Positions 9,197 to 17,670 of a DNA stretch of 64,000 nt are shown here, one piece after another. Below the pieces are notes generated by a model that was not told the origin of the DNA, searched no databases, and was given only the letters and a program-made list of their open reading frames with translations. Source of the stretch: Streptomyces sp. HD. Lineage in GTDB: Bacteria > Actinomycetota > Actinomycetes > Streptomycetales > Streptomycetaceae. A program made the translations under genes and the position numbers. The number at the start of each line of letters is the position of its first letter. Position 1 is the first letter of the stretch. The DNA lies in assembly GCF_028369295.1 (NCBI RefSeq), contig NZ_JAQMYP010000001.1, forward strand, positions 310,001-374,000, in the 5' to 3' direction.

Positions 9197-10162
9197 CTAC
9201 GGCTCGAAGTGTTGTCGGAGGCGTGTGTGGGCCTCCGACGGTGCGCCCGCCGCGTCCAGGCCCAGCAGCGCCGCACCGAGCACCGGACTCGCCGTGACCA
9301 CGCTCGGTACCGCCTTGGGGGCGCGAGAGGCGAGGCGGTCGTGGATGCCGTCGATCAGTTGGGGGTGGCGTGCCGCCAGGACGCCTCCGCCCAGCAGGAC
9401 GGGTGTCTCCTCCTCCAGCAGGTCCAGACGGGTCAGGGCGACCGTCGACATGGTCACCACCTCGTCGGCGAGGCGGTCCACGAGGCCGCGGGCGACGGCG
9501 TCGCCGGCTGCCGCCGTGGCGAACAGGACCGGTGTCAGTTCATGGCGGCGGGTCTCCTCCACCGACCCCAGGTGCAGCGCCTCGATCAGGGCGTACATGG
9601 TGGGCAGTCCGAAGTGGGCGGGGAGGGCGTCGGCGAGGGATGTGGCGGCGCCGCGGCCGTCCTCCGCGCGGGCCGCGTGCCACAGCGCCTCCTCGGCCAG
9701 GCCCCAGCCACCGCCCCAGTCCCCGGAGATACGCCCCAGCGCGGGGAAGCGGGCCGTACGGCCGTCGGGGCGCATGCCCACGCAGTTGATGCCGGCGCCG
9801 CAGACGACGGCCACACCGCGGGGCTGCGTGACGCCCGCGCGGAGGATCGCGAAGGTGTCGTTGCGCACCTCGACGGTCGAGCCCCACGCGCGTGCGTGCA
9901 GCGCGGCCGCCAGGGTCTCCTCCTCGATGGGGAGGTCGGCGTTGGCCAGGCACGCCGAGACGTGGTCGGCGGAGGCCACACCGGCCGAGGCGAACGCCTG
10001 CTGCACCGCCTGGGCCAGGGTGTCCATCGCCCGTTCCACGCCCACCGCCGGTGGCCGGAACCCCCCGGCGCGGGCCGTGGCGAGGACGGCTCCGTCGGCC
10101 GCCACCACCGCCACGTCGGTCTTGCTGTTGCCCGCGTCGATGGCGAGGACATGTGCGGTCAT
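9197..10162 (-). CDS. csnK: BadF/BadG-type amino-sugar kinase, CsnK
   Basis: The product is 321 aa from ATG 10162, whose ATGA overlaps the stop of the GH4 gene; a GTG two codons upstream is possible. It has the actin-like ATPase fold of the BadF/BadG family that includes N-acetylglucosamine kinase: phosphate-binding DAGNSKTD near the N-terminus, GVAVVCGAGINCVG in the middle and LLGGGVL near the C-terminus. It should phosphorylate glucosamine or GlcNAc-type sugars with ATP in the cytoplasm. It is the last gene of an operon matching the csnR-K order described in S. lividans and S. coelicolor, and so should act on imported chitosan-derived sugars. Confidence 0.88.
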   Translation of the reverse strand: MTAHVLAIDAGNSKTDVAVVAADGAVLATARAGGFRPPAVGVERAMDTLAQAVQQAFASAGVASADHVSACLANADLPIEEETLAAALHARAWGSTVEVRNDTFAILRAGVTQPRGVAVVCGAGINCVGMRPDGRTARFPALGRISGDWGGGWGLAEEALWHAARAEDGRGAATSLADALPAHFGLPTMYALIEALHLGSVEETRRHELTPVLFATAAAGDAVARGLVDRLADEVVTMSTVALTRLDLLEEETPVLLGGGVLAARHPQLIDGIHDRLASRAPKAVPSVVTASPVLGAALLGLDAAGAPSEAHTRLRQHFEP

Positions 10163-11424
10163 GCCCACGCGAGGTGCTCCCGGTTGTGTGCGATCAGCTG
10201 GTCGGTGAGGTTCTCGGCGTACTCGTACTGGCCGATGAGGGGGTGCGAGAGCAGGGCCTTGAAGACACGGTCGCGGCCGCCGTGCAGGGCCGCGTCGAGG
10301 GCCAGGTCCTCGTACGCCGTCACCTGGGCCGTCAGGCCCGCGTACAGGGGGTCCGGGGTGGACACGGGGAGGGGCCTCGCGCCGCTCTGGTCCACCGTCG
10401 CCTGTACCTCGATCACGGCGTCGTCGGGGAGGAACGGGAGGGTGCCCCTGTTGTACGTGTTCACCACCTGGTGGGGACTGCCCGCTCCGTTCAGCAGCGC
10501 AGCCGCCAGGTCCACCGCCGCCTCCGAGTAGTACGCGCCGCCTCGCTTGGAGAGCAGCTCCGGCTTCTCGGACAGGTCCGGGTCCGCGTACAGGGCGAGC
10601 AACTTTCTTTCCATTTCCGCCACTTCCGCGGCGCGGGACTGTTTGGTTCGCAGCTCGCGGACCACCTCGTCATGTGCGTAGTAGTAACGGAGGTAGTAGG
10701 ACGGGACCACGGCCAGGCGGTCCAGGAGGGGGCGGGGGAGGTGCAGGTCCGCGGCGATGGTGTCGCCGTGGTCGGTCAGGAGTTTCGGCAGGACGTTCTC
10801 GCCCTCGGGGCCGCCCAGGCGTACCCCGGTCTCCCAGGTGAGGTGGTTGAGGCCCACGTGGTCGAGGTGGACGTCGGCGGGGGTCACGCCGAGCAGGGCC
10901 GCGAACTTGCGCTGGAATCCGATCGCCACGTTGCACAGGCCGACCGCCTTGTGGCCCTCCTGGAGCAGCGCACGGGTCACGATGCCGACCGGGTTGGTGA
11001 AGTCGATGATCCAGGCGGTGGGGTTGGTGCGGCGGACCCGCTCGGCGATGTCGAGGACGACCGGGACCGTGCGCAGGGCCTTCGCCAGGCCGCCCGCACC
11101 CGTTGTCTCCTGGCCCACGCAGCCGCATTCCAGGGGCCAGGTCTCGTCCTGCTCACGGGCCGCCTGGCCGCCCACCCGGAGCTGGAGAAGAACCGCGTCG
11201 GCGCCGTCCACCGCCGCGTCCAGGTCCGTCGTGGTGGTGATGGTGCCCGGGTGGCCCTGCCGGGCGAAGATACGGCGGGCCAGGGCGCCGATCAGTTCCA
11301 GACGGTCCGTCGCCGGGTCCATCAGGACCAGTTCCGTCATGGGCAGGGTGTCCCGGAGGCGGGCGAAGCCGTCGATGAGTTCGGGGGTGTAGGTCGAACC
11401 TCCGCCGACCACGGTGAGTTTCAT
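10159..11424 (-). CDS. csnH: GH4-family 6-phospho-beta-glycosidase, CsnH
   Basis: The product is 421 aa from ATG 11424; an upstream in-frame extension is a shadow of the permease gene. It shows the GH4 signature: an NAD-binding loop VVGGGSTYTPEL, DFTNPVGIVT, metal-binding Cys164-Asn165 (GLCNV) and His194 (GLNHLTW). GH4 enzymes use NAD and Mn in a redox-elimination mechanism, usually on phosphorylated disaccharides. In this operon the likely substrate is a chitosan-derived GlcN oligosaccharide, perhaps phosphorylated by the adjacent kinase. Two nt separate it from csnG, and it overlaps csnK by an ATGA. Confidence 0.93.
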   Translation of the reverse strand: MKLTVVGGGSTYTPELIDGFARLRDTLPMTELVLMDPATDRLELIGALARRIFARQGHPGTITTTTDLDAAVDGADAVLLQLRVGGQAAREQDETWPLECGCVGQETTGAGGLAKALRTVPVVLDIAERVRRTNPTAWIIDFTNPVGIVTRALLQEGHKAVGLCNVAIGFQRKFAALLGVTPADVHLDHVGLNHLTWETGVRLGGPEGENVLPKLLTDHGDTIAADLHLPRPLLDRLAVVPSYYLRYYYAHDEVVRELRTKQSRAAEVAEMERKLLALYADPDLSEKPELLSKRGGAYYSEAAVDLAAALLNGAGSPHQVVNTYNRGTLPFLPDDAVIEVQATVDQSGARPLPVSTPDPLYAGLTAQVTAYEDLALDAALHGGRDRVFKALLSHPLIGQYEYAENLTDQLIAHNREHLAWA

Positions 11425-11426
11425 GA

Positions 11427-12320
11427 TCAACCCTTTACTCCGGTTAGCGTGACGCCCTCTACGAACGCCTTCTGGGCGAAGAAGAACACGAGGATCACGG
11501 GGGCCATGACCAGTACGGTCGCGGCCATGGTCAGATTCCAGTCGGTGTGGTGCATGCCCTTGAACGACTCCAGGCCATAGGACAGGGTCCATGCGCCCGC
11601 GTTTTCGGAGGCGTAGATCTGGGGCCCGAAGTAGTCGTTCCAGGCGTAGAAGAACTGGAAGAGGGCCACTGCCGCGATTCCGGGGCGTGCCATCGGCAGG
11701 ACGACCCTCAGCAGGGTCCGGACGTCTCCGCAGCCGTCCACCCGGGCCGCGTCCAGGTATTCGTTCGGGATCGTCATCAGGAACTGGCGCAGCAGGAAGA
11801 TGGAGAACGCGTCCCCGAACGCCATCGGAATGATCAGGGGCCACAGGGTGCCCGAGAGGTCCAGTTGCTTCGCCCAGAACAGGTACATCGGAATGACGAC
11901 CACCTGGGGCGGCAGCATCATCATCGAGATGACCAGCATCATCGCCAGATTGCGGCCGCGGAAGCGGAACTTGGCGAGCGCGTAGGCCACGGGGATCGAC
12001 GAGACGACCGTGAGGACGGTGCCGAAAACCGCGTAGAGGAGGGTGTTCCGCCACCACGTCAGGAAGCCCGGTGTGTCGAAGACCCTTGCGTAGTTTCCCC
12101 ACTCCCAGGTGTCGGGGATCAGATCCCGGCTCAGTGCCTGGCTGTCGCTCATCAGCGACGTCAGGAGCACGAACACGAAGGGAAGCGTGAAGAACAGCGC
12201 CGCTGCCACGCCCAGGGAGTGCACAGCTATCCAGTGCAGCAGCGCCTTTCGGCGGGCCGTGCGTTCGGCGGGGGACGCCGAGGTCGGCAACTCGACCGGC
12301 TTTTCCAGTACTTGGGTCAT
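11427..12320 (-). CDS. csnG: ABC sugar importer permease, MalG type, CsnG
   Basis: The product is 297 aa with about six membrane helices and the cytoplasmic EAA loop (EYLDAARVDGCGDVRTLLRVVLPMA, seen about 190-215) that contacts the ATPase. ATG 12320 overlaps the csnF stop by one base (TGATG), so the two permeases are co-translated. It forms the membrane channel with CsnF for an oligosaccharide captured by CsnE. The operon encodes no ATPase, so a shared MsiK-type ATPase elsewhere in the genome is expected, as usual for Streptomyces sugar importers. Confidence 0.93.
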   Translation of the reverse strand: MTQVLEKPVELPTSASPAERTARRKALLHWIAVHSLGVAAALFFTLPFVFVLLTSLMSDSQALSRDLIPDTWEWGNYARVFDTPGFLTWWRNTLLYAVFGTVLTVVSSIPVAYALAKFRFRGRNLAMMLVISMMMLPPQVVVIPMYLFWAKQLDLSGTLWPLIIPMAFGDAFSIFLLRQFLMTIPNEYLDAARVDGCGDVRTLLRVVLPMARPGIAAVALFQFFYAWNDYFGPQIYASENAGAWTLSYGLESFKGMHHTDWNLTMAATVLVMAPVILVFFFAQKAFVEGVTLTGVKG

Positions 12321-13261
12321 CAGTCACCTGCCTGGATGAGACCGCCGCGGCGCCGCATCAGAAACGCGGTGAACACCATGGAGAGGGCGAAGAGGACCAG
12401 CGCCACCACACACGCCGAGCCGTAGTCGAAGCGCTGGAATCCGAGGTTGTAGACGAGCTGGGGGAGCGTCCAGGTCGAGTTCTCCGGATAGCCCGGCTCG
12501 AACGCGGTGCCGGCGCCCTGGATGACGCCCGATGCCACCTTTCCGGCGATCAGCGGCTGGGCGTAGTACTGCATGGTCTGGATGACGCCGGTGACGACCG
12601 CGAACATCACGATCGGCGAGATGTTCGGCAGCGTGACGTAGCGGAACCGTTGCCAGGGCGAGGCACCGTCCAGTTCGGCGGCCTCGTACTGCTCCTTGGG
12701 AACATCGAGCAGTGCGGCCATGAAGATGACCATCAGGTCGCCGACGCCCCACAGGGCGAGCAGGGTGAGGGCGGGCTTGGACCAGGAGGGGTCGTTGAAC
12801 CAGGCCGGTGCGGGAATTCCGATGCCTTCCAGAATGGAATTGACCGGTCCCGTACCAGGGTTGAGGAGGAACGCGAACGCCATGGTCGCCGCGACGGGCG
12901 GGGCCAGATACGGCAGGTAGAACAGGGTCCGGAAGACACCTGTACCTGTTTTGATCTTGGTGATCAGCATGCCGATCCCGAGTCCGAACAGGACGCGCAG
13001 GGTGACCATCACCAGGACCAGCCACAGGGTGTTGCGCAGTGCCGGCCAGAAGTAGGGGTAGTCCTGGAAGACGTAGGTCCAGTTCTTCGCCCCGCTGAAG
13101 GTGGGCGGCCGGAACCCGTCGTAGTGCATGAACGAGAAGTAGACCGTCGAGATCAGCGGGTAGGCGAAGAAGAGCGAGAATCCGATGAGCCACGGCGACA
13201 GGAAGGCGGCGGTCTTCAGTGCCGCCTTCCGTCGCTTGGCGCGCAGTGTGTATGTGGTCAC
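12320..13261 (-). CDS. csnF: ABC sugar importer permease, MalF type, CsnF
   Basis: The product is 313 aa from GTG 13261, placed 2 nt after the stop of the binding-protein gene; longer readings upstream are shadows. It has about six membrane helices and the EAA motif (EQYEAAELDGASPWQRF, about 205-221). It pairs with CsnG to make the translocation pore of the chitosan-oligosaccharide importer. The tight packing with csnE and csnG implies one polycistronic mRNA under the CsnR operator upstream. Confidence 0.93.
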   Translation of the reverse strand: MTTYTLRAKRRKAALKTAAFLSPWLIGFSLFFAYPLISTVYFSFMHYDGFRPPTFSGAKNWTYVFQDYPYFWPALRNTLWLVLVMVTLRVLFGLGIGMLITKIKTGTGVFRTLFYLPYLAPPVAATMAFAFLLNPGTGPVNSILEGIGIPAPAWFNDPSWSKPALTLLALWGVGDLMVIFMAALLDVPKEQYEAAELDGASPWQRFRYVTLPNISPIVMFAVVTGVIQTMQYYAQPLIAGKVASGVIQGAGTAFEPGYPENSTWTLPQLVYNLGFQRFDYGSACVVALVLFALSMVFTAFLMRRRGGLIQAGD

Positions 13262-13263
13262 GA

Positions 13264-14625
13264 CTACTTGGCCTGTGCGATGTCCGTGTCGATCTGCTCG
13301 GCCGTCTTCTTCAGGCCGGCCTTGAGGTCGGAGACCTTGCCGCTTTCGTAGTCGTAGCCGAACTTCTCGATCGTGACGAGGTACACGCCGCCGTTCACGG
13401 ATGCCGGGGAGGTCTGCGAGTCCGGGTTCGCGGCGATGTCCAGGAACGTCTTGAAGCGCGGGTCGTACTTCAGCTTCGGCGACTTCAGGGCCTTCAGGGT
13501 GGAGGGCACGTTGTGGATGGCGTTGGAGAAGCCGACCACGGCGTCCGTGTCGGTGGTCATGTACTTCACCAGTTCCCAGGCCGCGTTCTGCTTCTTGCTG
13601 GTGGCGGGGACGCCGGCGATCGTGCCGGTGATGTAGCCCTTGCCGTACTGGTCGGCCTGGTCGTCCGGGACGGGCAGCGGGGCCACCCCGATCTCGAAGT
13701 CCGGCTTGGCCTCCAGGGCCATTCCGAGCCGCCATTCACCGTCCAGCTGCATGGCCACCTGGCCGGTGTGGAAAGGATGCTTGGGTCCCCATTCGTCGCC
13801 CAGTCCCGAGCGGTACTTCTCCAGCTTCTTGTATCCGCCGAGTTCGTCGACGAGCTTCTTCTGGAAGGTGAAAGCGGCCGCGAACCCGGGGTCCTCGGCG
13901 ACCATCGACTTGCCGTCGGAGCCGAAGTACTTCGGTGACCACTGGGCGAAGAGGTGCTCGGTCGTCGACTCCCAGCCGTGGTAGTTCGGCATGAATCCGA
14001 GCTGCTTGTACGAGTCGCCCTGGGTGATCGTCAGTTTCTTGGCATCCGCCTCGAATTCGGACCAGGTCCTGGGCGGGCTGGTGATGCCCGCCTTCTTGAA
14101 CGCCGTCTTGTTGTAGTAGAGGCCGTAGGCGTCACCGAGCAGCGGGACCGCGCAGCGGTTGCCCTCGTACTGGGTGTACTCGTTCATCGCCTTCGGAAAC
14201 GTCTTCTCCGGGTCGATCCCCGCCTTCTCGAAGAACGGGTTGAGGTCGACCAGAGCCCCGGAGGAACAGAACTTGCCGACGTTGTTCGTGGTGAACGACG
14301 AGATCACGTCGGGTGCCTTGTCGCCGCCCGCGCGCAGGGCCTGGTTGATCTTGTCGTCGGTCATGTTGCCGACGACGTTGACGTGAATGTTGGGGTGCGC
14401 CTTCTCGAATCCGGCGACCAGGGCCTTGACCGCCGCCACCTCGCCGGGCGCGCTCCAGGCGTGCCAGAAGTTGAGGGTCGTCTCCGCGGAGGCGTCGTCG
14501 GTGGCGCCCGCGTCGGACTGGCCGGTGCAGGCCGTGGCGAGGAGGGCGAGGGAGGCGGAGGCGGCGAGTGCGGTGGCCGCCTTGCGGGACACCGAGGGTA
14601 TGGCTTTCCAGGACTTTCCGGGCAT
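13264..14625 (-). CDS. csnE: sugar-binding lipoprotein of ABC importer, CsnE
   Basis: The product is 453 aa from ATG 14625 behind GGGAGA. It has a basic N-terminus, a hydrophobic stretch and a lipobox-like LLATAC with the acylated Cys at residue 33, so it is an exported lipoprotein. The mature part is a family-1 solute-binding protein (TLNFWHAW, LVAGFEKAHPNI, LDGEWRLGM, VPATSKKQNAAWELVKYM). It should capture chitosan-derived oligosaccharides outside the membrane and deliver them to CsnF/CsnG. A 70-nt gap separates it from csnR, the longest in the operon, so a separate promoter or partial attenuation is possible. Confidence 0.93.
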   Translation of the reverse strand: MPGKSWKAIPSVSRKAATALAASASLALLATACTGQSDAGATDDASAETTLNFWHAWSAPGEVAAVKALVAGFEKAHPNIHVNVVGNMTDDKINQALRAGGDKAPDVISSFTTNNVGKFCSSGALVDLNPFFEKAGIDPEKTFPKAMNEYTQYEGNRCAVPLLGDAYGLYYNKTAFKKAGITSPPRTWSEFEADAKKLTITQGDSYKQLGFMPNYHGWESTTEHLFAQWSPKYFGSDGKSMVAEDPGFAAAFTFQKKLVDELGGYKKLEKYRSGLGDEWGPKHPFHTGQVAMQLDGEWRLGMALEAKPDFEIGVAPLPVPDDQADQYGKGYITGTIAGVPATSKKQNAAWELVKYMTTDTDAVVGFSNAIHNVPSTLKALKSPKLKYDPRFKTFLDIAANPDSQTSPASVNGGVYLVTIEKFGYDYESGKVSDLKAGLKKTAEQIDTDIAQAK

Positions 14626-14695
14626 GACGAGGTCTCCCAAGGGCGGGACGGGGTGGGTGAAGGAAGGCGGGGGGTGGGTCGAGAGGGGCGGGGCG

Positions 14696-15907
14696 TCAGC
14701 GTGAGGTGTCGAAGACCTCGTCGCGTGTGGTCGCGAGCGCGCTCTCCAACGCGCCCCGCAGCACGGGATGTTCACGGACGTCACCGACGACGAGCCGGGG
14801 CCGGGACGCGGCCAGCTCCTCCAACTCGTCCTGGACGAGGTTCCGCAGCACCTCGCCTCCCGCGGTGAGGGAGGCGCCGCTGAGGACGACCAGCTCGGGG
14901 TCGAGGACGGAGACCAGGGAGGCGAGACCGGTGGCCAGCCGGGTCGCGTAGGTCGACAGCAGGAGCCGGTGCAGGACGGTGTCCTCGGCCGCGGCCCGCT
15001 GGACGAGGGTGGCGGCGGCCTCGGCGTACGGCCCCGACGGGATGTTCGTCATGCCGATTTCGCGCGCGAGCCGGGGGACGGCCTGTGAACCGGCCAGCTC
15101 CTGGTAGCCGCCACTGTTGGCTTTGGTTACCTGGCGGACCAGGGGTACGCCCGGAACCGGCAGGAAACCCACCTCGCCCGCACCGCCGGTCCAGCCGCGG
15201 TGCAGGCGCCCGCCGAGGACCAGGGCGGCACCGAGGCCGCCCTCGTTCCACAGCAGTACGAAGTCCTCGTGGCCGCGGGCCGCGCCGAGCCGCTGCTCGG
15301 CCACCGCCGCGAGGTTGACGTCGTTCTCGTACTCGACCGGCATCGGCAGGGCCGCCGCGAGCTCGTCGAGCAGCGCGGGGGTGTGCCAGCCGGGCAGATG
15401 GGAGGCGTAGCGCAGTCGGCCCGTGTTGGGGTCGAAGGCGCCGGGGGTGCCGATGACGAGCCGGTGGACGTCGTCGCGGGCGAGACCCGCCGCCTTCACC
15501 GCGCCGTCGAGGGCGTCGGTGACCTGCCGGACCACGGGGTGGGCGGGGCGTCTGCCGGGGGTGAGCAGTTCGTACGACCCGACCGTGCGGCCCGTGATAT
15601 CGGCGACGGCGGCGAGGATGCGTTCGGGGGTGACATCGAGCCCCGCGGCGTACGCGGCGGTCGGATTGACCTCGTACAGCTGGGCGTTGGGTCCGGGGCG
15701 GCCCTCCGTCGTGCCGGTCGCCAGGACGAGACCGGCGGCTTCCAGACGGGCCAGCAGCTGGGACGCGGTCGGCTTGGACAGGCCGGTGAGCTTGCCGATC
15801 CGCGTGCGGGACAGGGGCCCGTGCTCCAGGAGGAGGTCGAGGGCGGCACGGTCGTTCATGGCGCGCAGGACGCGTGGGGTGCCCGGCGTACCGGCGGTTC
15901 CTGCCAT
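14696..15907 (-). CDS. csnR: ROK-family transcriptional repressor, CsnR
   Basis: The product is 403 aa from ATG 15907. An N-terminal winged helix-turn-helix (about 12-65, LSRTRIGKLTGLSKPTASQ) precedes an ROK sugar-kinase-like domain with DVTPERI, GTPGAFD and a GGAGEVG motif. The zinc-binding CxCGxxGCxE motif of many ROK proteins is absent; ANSGGYQE occupies its place. Gene order and the palindrome upstream match CsnR, which represses the chitosanase gene and this transport operon until chitosan oligosaccharides appear. As first gene of the operon it is probably autoregulated. Confidence 0.92.
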   Translation of the reverse strand: MAGTAGTPGTPRVLRAMNDRAALDLLLEHGPLSRTRIGKLTGLSKPTASQLLARLEAAGLVLATGTTEGRPGPNAQLYEVNPTAAYAAGLDVTPERILAAVADITGRTVGSYELLTPGRRPAHPVVRQVTDALDGAVKAAGLARDDVHRLVIGTPGAFDPNTGRLRYASHLPGWHTPALLDELAAALPMPVEYENDVNLAAVAEQRLGAARGHEDFVLLWNEGGLGAALVLGGRLHRGWTGGAGEVGFLPVPGVPLVRQVTKANSGGYQELAGSQAVPRLAREIGMTNIPSGPYAEAAATLVQRAAAEDTVLHRLLLSTYATRLATGLASLVSVLDPELVVLSGASLTAGGEVLRNLVQDELEELAASRPRLVVGDVREHPVLRGALESALATTRDEVFDTSR

Positions 15908-15979
15908 GGGATCGACACCTGCCTCTCGGCTGACCAGCTTCTCAGCTATCTACGACGGAAGTCCATCCAGGATCACTGT

Positions 15980-15994
15980 TAGGAAAGTTTCCTA
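15980..15994. promoter_or_regulatory. CsnR operator palindrome
   Basis: TAGGAAAGTTTCCTA is a 15-bp perfect palindrome around a central G, 72 nt upstream of csnR. It fits the published CsnR operator consensus RGAAASTTTCYT, quoted from memory. A TGGACA -35-like box on the minus strand (16001-16006) lies just upstream, so bound CsnR would block the promoter. Confidence 0.85.
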
Positions 15995-16041
15995 TCGAGT
16001 TGTCCAGGAAGGTAGACCCGAGGGGAAGGTGGCGTCAAGAG

Positions 16042-16053
16042 AGGTCTATACCA
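16042..16053. promoter_or_regulatory. candidate DasR (GntR-type) box
   Basis: AGGTCTATACCA matches 10 of 12 positions of the DasR dre core TGGTCTAGACCA. It lies about 135 nt upstream of csnR, past the CsnR operator. DasR is the global GlcNAc repressor in Streptomyces, so control of an amino-sugar operon makes sense, but the match is by eye only. Confidence 0.4.
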
Positions 16054-16066
16054 GGTGGCCCAGTCG

Positions 16067-17587
16067 TTACCCGGTGGTGCTGTGCTGCGGTGTGCGCTCG
16101 CGCCGGGGGAGCAGGAGCGGGGTCGCCAGCATCAGGGCGCCGGCCAGGGCGATGGCGATGCGCGGGCCGGTCATCGCCGCCAGCAGACCCCACAGTGCCG
16201 TCATGGCCGCGGTCGTCGTCCTGCCCGTGACCTGCCATGCCGACAGGGTGCGGGTGATCCGGTCCGGCGGGGTCCGGTCCAGGCGGGTGGTGGCGAGCAC
16301 GGGGGTGAAGACGGCCATACAGGTGATCAGGCCGAACTCGACGGCCATGACGAGGACGAGTCCGGACATGCCCGGGCCGACGAACGCCAGGCCGATCGCC
16401 CAGCAGGCGCGCAGGGCGCCCGCGGTGCGCAGAACCCGGTGCCGGCCGTAACGGGCGACCAGGCGGGGCGAGAGACGGGAGCCGAGCAGGCCGCCGAGGC
16501 AGGGCACGGCGAAGGCGAGCCCGTACTGCCAGGGGGTGAAGCCGAGTTGGCCCAGCATGAGGACGGCGAGCAGCGGGGCCGGCGCCATGATCAGGGCGTT
16601 GACCAGGATCGTGTTGAGGAACAGCGGGCGCAGGGTGGGGTGGGTGAGGATGTGTCGCCAGCCTGCGGCGAGGTCGGCGACCCGCAGTGCGGGCGTCGCC
16701 CGCGGGCTCGACGGGGCGTCAGGGCCGGACTGGTGCCTTTCCTTACCGCTCTGCAGCCCCTGTCCGCCGCACTGTTGCCTTTCCTTACCGGTCTGTCGCC
16801 TGCCCTCCGTGATCTGTTGCCTTTCTTTACCGGTCTGTCGCCTGCCCTCCGTGCCCTGTTGCCTTTCTTTACCGGTCTGTCGCCCGCTCTCCGTGCCCTG
16901 TTGCCCTTCCTTACCGCTCCGCCGCCCGACCTCGCCGCACTGTTGCCCTTCCTCACTGCCCTGTCGCCTCCCCTCCCCGCCGATCGCCCGGATCCCCAGC
17001 GCCGACAGCAGATAGCTGACCGCGTCCGCCAGTACCGTCGTCATGGGGCCGAACACGCCGACCGCCACGCCCCCGAGTGGTGGTCCGAGTGCCGTGGCGG
17101 TCCACATGGTGGCCTCGAAGCGGCCGTTCGCCACGAGCAGGTCCTCCGGCGGCACGAGGGATTTCAGAAACGCCCCGCTCGCGGCGGCGAACGTGATGTC
17201 CGCCGCGGCGACCACCACCGACACCACCAGCAGCTGGCCGAGACCCAGCCCGCCCAGCGCGAACGCGGCGGGAATGCTCAGCAGGGCCGCGCACCGGAGA
17301 AGGTCCGCCGCGACCATCACCGGCCGCTTCCGGCGGACCTCCACCCACGCCCCGAGCGGCACCGCCACCACCGCCCCCACCGCGAGCCCCGAGGCCGCGA
17401 GCAGCGCCACCTCGGTCGCCCCGGCGTGCAGCACGAGCACCGCTATCAGCGGCAGCGCGTCGAAGGCCAGCCGCGTCCCGAACGTACTGACCGTGTACGC
17501 CGCCCACAGCCACCCGAACCCTCGCCCCAACGACCGCTCGCCCACCATGCTCAGCCCCGCCCCCAACCTCACGTTGACCGGAGTCAT
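16067..17587 (-). CDS. MFS transporter with a Gln/Lys/Glu-rich repeat in its central loop
   Basis: The product is 506 aa with about 12 membrane helices in two bundles, typical of MFS drug-efflux proteins of the MFS_3 type. The segment after the first bundle (about residues 204-290) is an in-frame run of roughly six 14-aa repeats around GRRQTGKERQQxTE. Such proteins normally have a much shorter loop there. ATG 17587 lacks a strong ribosome site and the inner ATG at residue 14 is an alternative. It is divergent from a LysR regulator 84 nt away, which probably controls it. The substrate is not evident. Confidence 0.87.
   Translation of the reverse strand: MTPVNVRLGAGLSMVGERSLGRGFGWLWAAYTVSTFGTRLAFDALPLIAVLVLHAGATEVALLAASGLAVGAVVAVPLGAWVEVRRKRPVMVAADLLRCAALLSIPAAFALGGLGLGQLLVVSVVVAAADITFAAASGAFLKSLVPPEDLLVANGRFEATMWTATALGPPLGGVAVGVFGPMTTVLADAVSYLLSALGIRAIGGEGRRQGSEEGQQCGEVGRRSGKEGQQGTESGRQTGKERQQGTEGRRQTGKERQQITEGRRQTGKERQQCGGQGLQSGKERHQSGPDAPSSPRATPALRVADLAAGWRHILTHPTLRPLFLNTILVNALIMAPAPLLAVLMLGQLGFTPWQYGLAFAVPCLGGLLGSRLSPRLVARYGRHRVLRTAGALRACWAIGLAFVGPGMSGLVLVMAVEFGLITCMAVFTPVLATTRLDRTPPDRITRTLSAWQVTGRTTTAAMTALWGLLAAMTGPRIAIALAGALMLATPLLLPRRERTPQHSTTG
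16724..16972. repeat. 42-bp coding minisatellite in the MFS gene
   Basis: About six copies of a 42-nt unit keep the reading frame and encode 14-residue repeats. The Lys of the GKE core recurs every 14 residues (226, 240, 254, 268, 282). The central copies are nearly identical at DNA level and the outer ones diverge, as expected for slippage-prone repeats. Confidence 0.9.
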
Positions 17588-17637
17588 CCAAGCGACAGGC
17601 GATTCCTCAGATCAAACAACCAACGGGCGTCCACGGA

Positions 17638-17654
17638 CACAACCACGAGTTGTG
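17638..17654. promoter_or_regulatory. inverted repeat in the LysR/MFS divergent promoter
   Basis: CACAAC-CACGA-GTTGTG is a 6-bp inverted repeat with a 5-nt spacer, close to LysR T-N11-A geometry. It sits just before TAGGAT (17659-17664), a -10-like box 6 nt ahead of the lysR GTG. The regulator could bind here to control itself and the MFS gene. Confidence 0.55.
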
Positions 17655-17670
17655 CACCTAGGATGCCGCC

